DNA of 29,116 nt from Thermofontimicrobium_A sp034505795 (GTDB lineage: Bacteria > Zhuqueibacterota > Zhuqueibacteria > Thermofontimicrobiales > Thermofontimicrobiaceae). Position 1 is the first letter of the stretch, and every line of letters starts with the position of its first letter. The position numbers and the translations under genes were made by a program. The stretch is from the NCBI GenBank assembly GCA_034505795.1, contig JAPDQM010000043.1, forward strand, positions 1-29,116, given 5' to 3'. The notes under the pieces are model-generated. The model saw nothing but the letters and a program-made list of their open reading frames with translations. It searched no databases and was not told the origin of the DNA. Shown one piece after another: positions 24,840-29,116 of this stretch.

Positions 24840-24864
24840 TTCAATCGAAACTAAAGGAAGAAGA

Positions 24865-25440
24865 ATGAATATCGATGAGGAACTGCTCATTCGAAAGGCG
24901 CAACAGGGGAATATCGAGGCCTTTGAGAAACTGGTTGAGCGCTACGATCGGCAGGTGATGCGGCTGATCTATAATATGATCAATCATCTCGATGCGACCC
25001 GTGATCTGTATCAGGAAGTATTCTTGAAGGTGTTCACTTCTATCGATCAATTTCGATTTGGGAGTCAATTTTCCACCTGGCTGTTTCGGATCGCCACCAA
25101 TGCTTGCATTAATTATCGGAAGCACCGTCGGGTACGAAAATGGGAGCCACTGGATGACTTGTTTGATGGCAATGATGAACAATGGCGGATTACATTGTCG
25201 AGTCAGGATCGGAATCCAGAGGAGCAATTGCTAAATAAGGAGTTGCAGCGGCACCTCCACCAGGCGCTGGATAGGCTATCGACCAATCAACGGGCAGTTT
25301 TCGTCCTGCGTCATTACCATGGTCACAAATTAAAAGAGATCGCTCAGATCCTAAATTGCTCTGAGGGGACTGTAAAAAATTATCTATTTCGTGCGGTGCA
25401 AAAAATGAAAAAATCGCTGGCCGGATATTACCAAGTTTAG
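24865..25440 (+). CDS. ECF-subfamily RNA polymerase sigma factor
   Basis: 191 residues. Region 2 (about 10-85) contains 'FEKLVERYDRQVMRLIYNMI', 'DLYQEVFLKVFTSIDQF' and 'FSTWLFRIATNACINYRKHR'. Region 4 (about 125-180) contains 'LSTNQRAVFVLRHYHGHKLK' and the helix-turn-helix 'EIAQILNCSEGTVKNYLFRA'. No region 3 or extra domain. I chose the ATG at 24865 because AAAGGAAG precedes it and the protein then begins MNIDEELLIRKAQQG at the usual distance from region 2. The gene is followed after 11 bases by its anti-sigma gene. It probably reports envelope state and drives its own promoter, and perhaps the DUF4097 gene downstream. Confidence 0.93.
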   Translation: MNIDEELLIRKAQQGNIEAFEKLVERYDRQVMRLIYNMINHLDATRDLYQEVFLKVFTSIDQFRFGSQFSTWLFRIATNACINYRKHRRVRKWEPLDDLFDGNDEQWRITLSSQDRNPEEQLLNKELQRHLHQALDRLSTNQRAVFVLRHYHGHKLKEIAQILNCSEGTVKNYLFRAVQKMKKSLAGYYQV

Positions 25441-25451
25441 ATGGAGAAACC

Positions 25452-26408
25452 ATGAAAAATTGTAAGCATTTTCGGCAGCAGCTTATCGTGGCCACTTACC
25501 ATGAGCTGTCGGCGGAAGACCTGGCTTTGCTGCAACAGCATTTGGCGCAATGCCAGGCATGCCAAACCGAAGCAGCCGAGCTGGGTGCAATTATGAACCT
25601 GCTTCAGCTAAAGGTGCAACTTGAACCGACTGATCGGCAGCTCGAAGCCAATCGCAGCGAATTGCACCGGCGATTGTTGCTGAAAAAGCAACGATCATCT
25701 TCTGCCAGATTTTGGACCAGGGTTTGGCAACTGGTGTCGTTGGACTTTGCTCCCTCGATCCGATTCGCGGCAGCGCTGGGATTGCTGGTGATTGGTATAT
25801 TCCTGGGGCGAACGTTCCTCCCGTCAAATACGGCCTATTCATCGCAATTGATGGAGTTGGCCGAATCCAATCTTGCCCAGGTGCAGGCCATCGAATATAA
25901 TCAACAAACGCGGCAGGTCTCGATTCAGTTCAATGCAATTAATCATGTCACTATTGAGGGGGATCTGGATCGATCGGAGATTCAGCGTCTGCTGGCGCAG
26001 GTTCTGGTTTATGAACAACGCCCCAATATTCGATTGAAAACCGTCCGCGCATTGGAATTGATTCGCCATTTTGACCGTGAAACGGTCATTGCGCTTTCCC
26101 GATTGGTGGATAGAGAGGAAAATCCTGGAATTCGGCTGCGAGCGATGAAGCTGTTGGCCGCAATGCCGCTAACGTCGGATGTGAAGGATATGCTAATAAC
26201 CCTGTTTTCGCGCGCGTTAATAAAGGAAAACAATTCCGCTATTCGTATCGAAGCATTTGAGGGACTGGCGAGGCTCAACGATCCTTCTGTGCGACCACTA
26301 ATTTTGAATGTGGCCAAAAAGGATACCAATGAATATATCCAGACTCGGGCAAAACAGGTGTTGGCCCGCGCTGAAAATTCTGCAGTGCCCAATCATGCCC
26401 TCGATTAA
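25452..26408 (+). CDS. Zinc-finger anti-sigma factor with HEAT-like periplasmic domain
   Basis: 318 residues. The N-terminal anti-sigma zinc-finger domain has C4 and H30-x3-C34-x2-C37 (HLAQCQACQ). A basic stretch and one membrane helix (about 100-121, 'FAAALGLLVIGIFLGRTF') follow. The C-terminal about 190 residues resemble HEAT repeats ('PNIRLKTVRALELIRHF', 'PGIRLRAMKLLAAMP', 'SAIRIEAFEGLARLNDPSVR', 'EYIQTRAKQVLAR'). The zinc-finger part should hold the ECF sigma factor at the membrane, and the HEAT-like part would sense a periplasmic protein or ligand. It lies 11 bases after the sigma gene, in the same operon. I see no obvious protease-cleavage signature. Confidence 0.88.
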   Translation: MKNCKHFRQQLIVATYHELSAEDLALLQQHLAQCQACQTEAAELGAIMNLLQLKVQLEPTDRQLEANRSELHRRLLLKKQRSSSARFWTRVWQLVSLDFAPSIRFAAALGLLVIGIFLGRTFLPSNTAYSSQLMELAESNLAQVQAIEYNQQTRQVSIQFNAINHVTIEGDLDRSEIQRLLAQVLVYEQRPNIRLKTVRALELIRHFDRETVIALSRLVDREENPGIRLRAMKLLAAMPLTSDVKDMLITLFSRALIKENNSAIRIEAFEGLARLNDPSVRPLILNVAKKDTNEYIQTRAKQVLARAENSAVPNHALD

Positions 26409-26877
26409 AAAAATGCGATCGGATGAATTAGAGGTCTGACCTCGAAGATGGCTGAACTTTGGTAATGACGATAAGACAAAAAATCGCCTTGTGGATTATG
26501 GATTATATTAATAATCAAATGGCTCGGACAAAGATAATGCGGCCAAGGCGGTCGTGGTAATCTGTTGCGGGTGATCCGTCAAGCTTATGAAATCGCCAAT
26601 CTGTAATTTTGTTCAGGATTGTGTTGAACCTGATGGTAGGTCAAGCCGCAAATCGGCCTAACATTAACAACATCATTGATTGGCGTAACCGCCAATGATG
26701 AACTGGATAAATAGGAACTCAAAACGATCATCGCATACCAATAACCAAGATTAGACCGATTTGCCTGGATTTTAGCATTGCTTGAGTTCAATATTGCGCC
26801 ACCAATTGGTGGATCGTCCACAGTTGGCGAACGATCGGATCGTGGGGGAAGATGTGAAATATTAAGGTATGATAGAG
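26409..26877. other. Intergenic stretch with small palindromes
   Basis: About 470 bases with no credible gene. It contains ATTGGCG-TAAC-CGCCAAT (near 26680) and the perfect 14-base palindrome CCACCAATTGGTGG (26799-26812). A 78-codon open frame on the minus strand here looks like chance. Confidence 0.45.
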
Positions 26878-27033
26878 TTCTGCAAAATAGGAAAAAATGT
26901 CATTTCGACCCGCCATTTGGGGGGGAGAGAAATTTGTTTAACGAATTCAACTTATGAGATATACAGATTTCTCACTCCTCCGCCAACTGGCGGATCCGTT
27001 CGAAATGACACCAAAATCCTAATTTTGCAGAAG
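26878..27033. repeat. MITE-like imperfect inverted repeat
   Basis: The left arm (TTCTGCAAAAT, then TGTCATTTCGACCCGCCA and GGGGAGAGAAAT) is matched in reverse complement by the right arm (ATTTCTCACTCCTCCGCCA, GTTCGAAATGACA, ATTTTGCAGAA). Each arm is about 60 bases, with small indels. The central part is about 25 bases of AT-rich DNA. There is no coding content. The TGTCATTTCGA core and the 'agaaatct/ctcc' parts are like short palindromic elements dispersed in many bacterial genomes. It sits directly in front of the ribosome site of the DUF4097 gene. Confidence 0.7.
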
Positions 27034-27067
27034 TGTATAAGGCATTAATTTTAGGAGGAAATAGGAT

Positions 27068-28342
27068 ATGAAAAAGAATAATTGGATCATGAGCGTCGTG
27101 ACTGGGTGGCTGATGGTTATGCTGTTGCCACTTACGATTTTAGCCCAGGAGAGTCTGCGCAAGGAGGGGCGCTACTATGTTGCCGACATCAACAAAGAGT
27201 TTCAAGTGAAGTCAGGCGGCGAACTGATTATGGAAAAGATCCGAGGCGATGTTCGTGTGACGACATGGGATAAAGAGGTGGTGGCCATTCGTGAAATTCG
27301 CCAGATGGATGTATACACCGAAGGCGAGGCCAGAGCAATTTTGAAAGAGACCGAAGTGGAATATGAGCAAAGCGGCAATACAGTTCGCGTGAAGGCCGTC
27401 TACCAACGGCGCTCGGTCACGAACAGCACCTTTGATATTCGCTTGCCGGTTGAATTTAACCTTCAAATTAATACCTCAGGTGGAGATATTGCTGTTGCAG
27501 GATTGAAGGGAAATCAAATCCTGAATACTTCTGGCGGCGACATCGATCTTTTCCGGATTGACGGTCAGGTGGATGCAAAAACATCAGGCGGCGATGTGAC
27601 GATTCGGGAGAACAAAAAAGAGGTCACGGTAAAAACCTCTGGTGGTGATATTGAAATTCTCGATGTCATGGGGGCCGTGGACGCACGGACCTCCGGCGGA
27701 GATATTCGGGTAGTAAACAATCAGGCGCAGGTAACGGCACGCACTTCGGGCGGTTCGATTTCTCTGTCCAATATTGGCGCAGCGGTAGAGGCTCATACCT
27801 CAGGTGGTGATATCGAGGTTGATGGCAGCAAGGGCAAACTGACTGTAGCTACTTCCGGTGGGGATATTGACGTGCGAAACGCCTCAGATGTAGTTACTGC
27901 CAGTACTTCCGGCGGCGATATTAAAGCTTCGGGTGTGTCTGGGGGCATTTCGGCCAAAACCTCCGGGGGCGATTTGATTCTGAGGGACATCAAGGGGTTT
28001 ATCGAAGGCCAGACGTCAGGCGGTGATGTCGAGGCGCTGATGACCTTGACGGATTTCTCGAAGGGTCATCATGTCAATTTGCAATCCTCAGGTGGCGACA
28101 TCACGCTTTATCTACCCGAAAAATTGCCGGCGACTATTACAGCGATCCTGCGCCTGGAGAGAGGGGCCTGGCAGGATTATGATATCTATTCTGATTTTCC
28201 GCTGACGAAATCCAAAGAAAGCGAGGGCAGGGACCGGAAACGACGCGGCGAGGAAATTCGCAGCGAGGGAAAAATCAATGGCGGCGGCGATTCTATCCTA
28301 TTAGAAACAACCAATGGCAACATCAAAATCAAAAAACTTTAA
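27068..28342 (+). CDS. DUF4097-type exported repeat protein (TSGGD beta-helix)
   Basis: 424 residues. Signal peptide 1-26 (cleavage after LTILA), an N-terminal DUF4097-like domain ('GGELIMEKIRGDVRVTTWDK'), then from residue 135 ten consecutive units of exactly 18 residues, each starting with x-T-S-G-G-D/S, then a 24-residue unit and a last SSGGD unit. Such units form a right-handed or single-stranded beta-helix-like stack in the periplasm or on the cell surface. A charged segment (about 375-400) precedes the C-terminal 'ETTNGNIKIKKL'. AGGAGG lies 9 bases before the ATG. The gene is downstream of the sigma/anti-sigma pair and is a candidate target or sensor partner, although no ECF promoter is visible in front of it. 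Confidence 0.88.
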   Translation: MKKNNWIMSVVTGWLMVMLLPLTILAQESLRKEGRYYVADINKEFQVKSGGELIMEKIRGDVRVTTWDKEVVAIREIRQMDVYTEGEARAILKETEVEYEQSGNTVRVKAVYQRRSVTNSTFDIRLPVEFNLQINTSGGDIAVAGLKGNQILNTSGGDIDLFRIDGQVDAKTSGGDVTIRENKKEVTVKTSGGDIEILDVMGAVDARTSGGDIRVVNNQAQVTARTSGGSISLSNIGAAVEAHTSGGDIEVDGSKGKLTVATSGGDIDVRNASDVVTASTSGGDIKASGVSGGISAKTSGGDLILRDIKGFIEGQTSGGDVEALMTLTDFSKGHHVNLQSSGGDITLYLPEKLPATITAILRLERGAWQDYDIYSDFPLTKSKESEGRDRKRRGEEIRSEGKINGGGDSILLETTNGNIKIKKL

Positions 28343-28364
28343 ATAGCGCTTATTTCACTCTGGC

Positions 28365-28402
28365 AAAAGGGGAGAGCATTCGCGAATGATCTCCCCTTTT
28401 TT
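28365..28402 (+). terminator. Intrinsic terminator of the DUF4097 gene
   Basis: AAAAGGGGAGA and TCTCCCCTTTT form an 11-bp stem. The loop region itself contains CATTCGCGAATG and can extend the hairpin. It is followed by TTTTTTA, 22 bases after the stop codon. Confidence 0.9.
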
Positions 28403-28992
28403 ATTGACTGTTCACCATTCATTGTTGACTCACTCTCGATGTTTCCCTCTAAATTGGGTTATTCATAAATTTGAGCGACGAAGACACAGAGAAAAAATAA
28501 TGTATATTGAATACGCTGTATTAATTTTGAATTAAGCCATCTGAGATTTCATGGAATAATCAAATTATTTTTCATTTTCTATGATATCCTTGACTAATTC
28601 GCCATGCGAGTAGGCAGAACCAGTCTGTGGACTGTTAAATCCTTCTCGCATCTTTGTGCCCTGGTGGCTATGAATTTTTCAGGCTAAAAATTATTACAAT
28701 TTTTTGGCTTTTCCCAATCTATTACTTGCTTCATTCACCCAAATTTTTTATATTTGAACCTGAAATTTTAAAATGAATAGCATGATAAAAGAATAGTCCC
28801 ACGCAACACACAAAAGCGTAAGAAAACTACTCGCTGAGAATAGACTTTCGTATGATTCGGTGCTGTTTGTGGGCAGAGATTTTTTTCTTAGGCGGTTTGA
28901 ATCCATTTTAGAATTTTAGCTTGAAAAAGAAAAATGGTGATTCCAGGCGGTGTTGGTTCTGGGTTATGATTTGATGAACAAAGAGGTCTTCG
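28403..28992. other. Intergenic stretch with a degenerate inverted repeat
   Basis: About 590 AT-rich bases without a credible gene. Apart from the inverted element at 28461-28675 I see no clear structure and no convincing promoter for the epimerase gene. Confidence 0.45.
28461..28675. repeat. Degenerate dispersed-type inverted repeat
   Basis: The left arm ATTCATA...CGACGAAGACACAGAGA resembles the reverse complement of the right arm (TCTTTGTGCCCTGGTGGCTATGAAT). The 'CCACCAAGGCACAAAGA'-like core is a sequence type I recall as widely dispersed in bacterial intergenic regions. The arms are about 30 bases, with several mismatches and one large indel. Confidence 0.4.
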
Positions 28993-29116
28993 ATGAGGGA
29001 AAAAATTATTATCAGCGGAGCCACCGGTTTTATCGGACAACCCTTGTGCCGTGAATTGTTAAAATCGAACCATGAATTGGTGATTTTAACACGCAATGGC
29101 AGAAAAGCGCAGCAGC
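28993..29116 (+). CDS. TIGR01777-type NAD(P)-dependent epimerase, 5' end only
   Basis: The first 41 codons are visible before the window ends: MREKIIISGATGFIGQPLCR followed by 'ELLKSNHELVILTRNGRKAQQ'. The GATGFIG Rossmann dinucleotide-binding motif near the N-terminus and 'HELVILTRN' at the end of the second strand are typical of the TIGR01777/YfcH branch of short-chain dehydrogenases. AGAGG lies 6 bases upstream of the ATG. The specific substrate of this branch is unknown. Confidence 0.8.
   Translation, partial: MREKIIISGATGFIGQPLCRELLKSNHELVILTRNGRKAQQ

Larger units (their letters stand above)
23935..24864. other. Long divergent intergenic region
   Basis: About 930 bases between the divergent machine operon and the ECF sigma gene. 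It holds a 90-codon open frame without a start codon on the minus strand (24346-24618), a 16-base palindrome (24683-24698) and an ECF-type promoter (24811-24839). I could not find a convincing sigma-70 promoter for the minus-strand operon. Confidence 0.5.

Noticed and set aside
26585..26821. 78-codon minus-strand open frame between the anti-sigma and DUF4097 genes
   Set aside because: It is built over small palindromes, has no ribosome site, and its translation has no recognisable pattern.
27470..28010. 54-base periodic repeats that could be taken for a CRISPR or satellite array
   Set aside because: The period equals 18 codons of an intact gene, the units differ at synonymous sites, and there are no unique spacers.

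Overview
The window looks like a chromosomal segment of a free-living Gram-negative-type bacterium with moderate GC content. Signal peptides, TonB/ExbBD systems, beta-barrel-like and TPR envelope proteins, and an ECF sigma/anti-sigma pair all point to a diderm. The mix of a ferredoxin:thioredoxin reductase catalytic subunit, a GH57 enzyme, an Agl/Glt-like envelope cluster and a DUF4097 'TSGGD' protein would fit an FCB-related candidate lineage (KSB1/Calditrichota-like). That placement is an inference, not a sequence match. I recognise no tRNA, rRNA, CRISPR array, complete insertion sequence or prophage.

Left part (1-5600, almost all minus strand): the 5' end of an aconitase; an accessory patch with two toxin-antitoxin modules (PIN toxin/RHH antitoxin in toxin-first order, and DUF433/DUF5615) and a duplicated, partly truncated RQC-like winged-helix gene; then a thiol-redox block (glutaredoxin-like protein, FTR catalytic subunit, Bcp peroxiredoxin with its own terminator); then an unrecognised exported protein.

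Central part (6000-14720, plus strand): an isocitrate/isopropylmalate-type dehydrogenase behind a consensus promoter, a GH57 glucanotransferase/amylase, an S41 C-terminal processing protease, a complete ExbB-ExbD-ExbD-TonB operon with promoter and terminator, a hairpin-rich non-coding stretch, and a small lipoprotein with an NTF2-like appearance.

Right-central part (14813-23916, minus strand): a compact eight-gene operon, in transcription order outer-membrane protein, TPR protein, long TPR protein, small single-pass protein, ExbB/TolQ, ExbD (intramembrane Asp replaced by Asn), ExbD, and an FHA-TM-TonB_C/AgmX protein. Its composition mirrors the Agl motor plus Glt scaffold of Myxococcus gliding/Nfs machines. 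I read it as a trans-envelope machine driven by a proton channel, and it is the most interesting system here.

Right end (24800-29116, plus strand): an ECF sigma factor behind a matching ECF-type promoter; its zinc-finger anti-sigma factor, which carries a HEAT-like periplasmic domain; a DUF4097 repeat protein whose leader holds a MITE-like inverted repeat; a strong terminator; and the start of a TIGR01777-type epimerase cut by the window edge.
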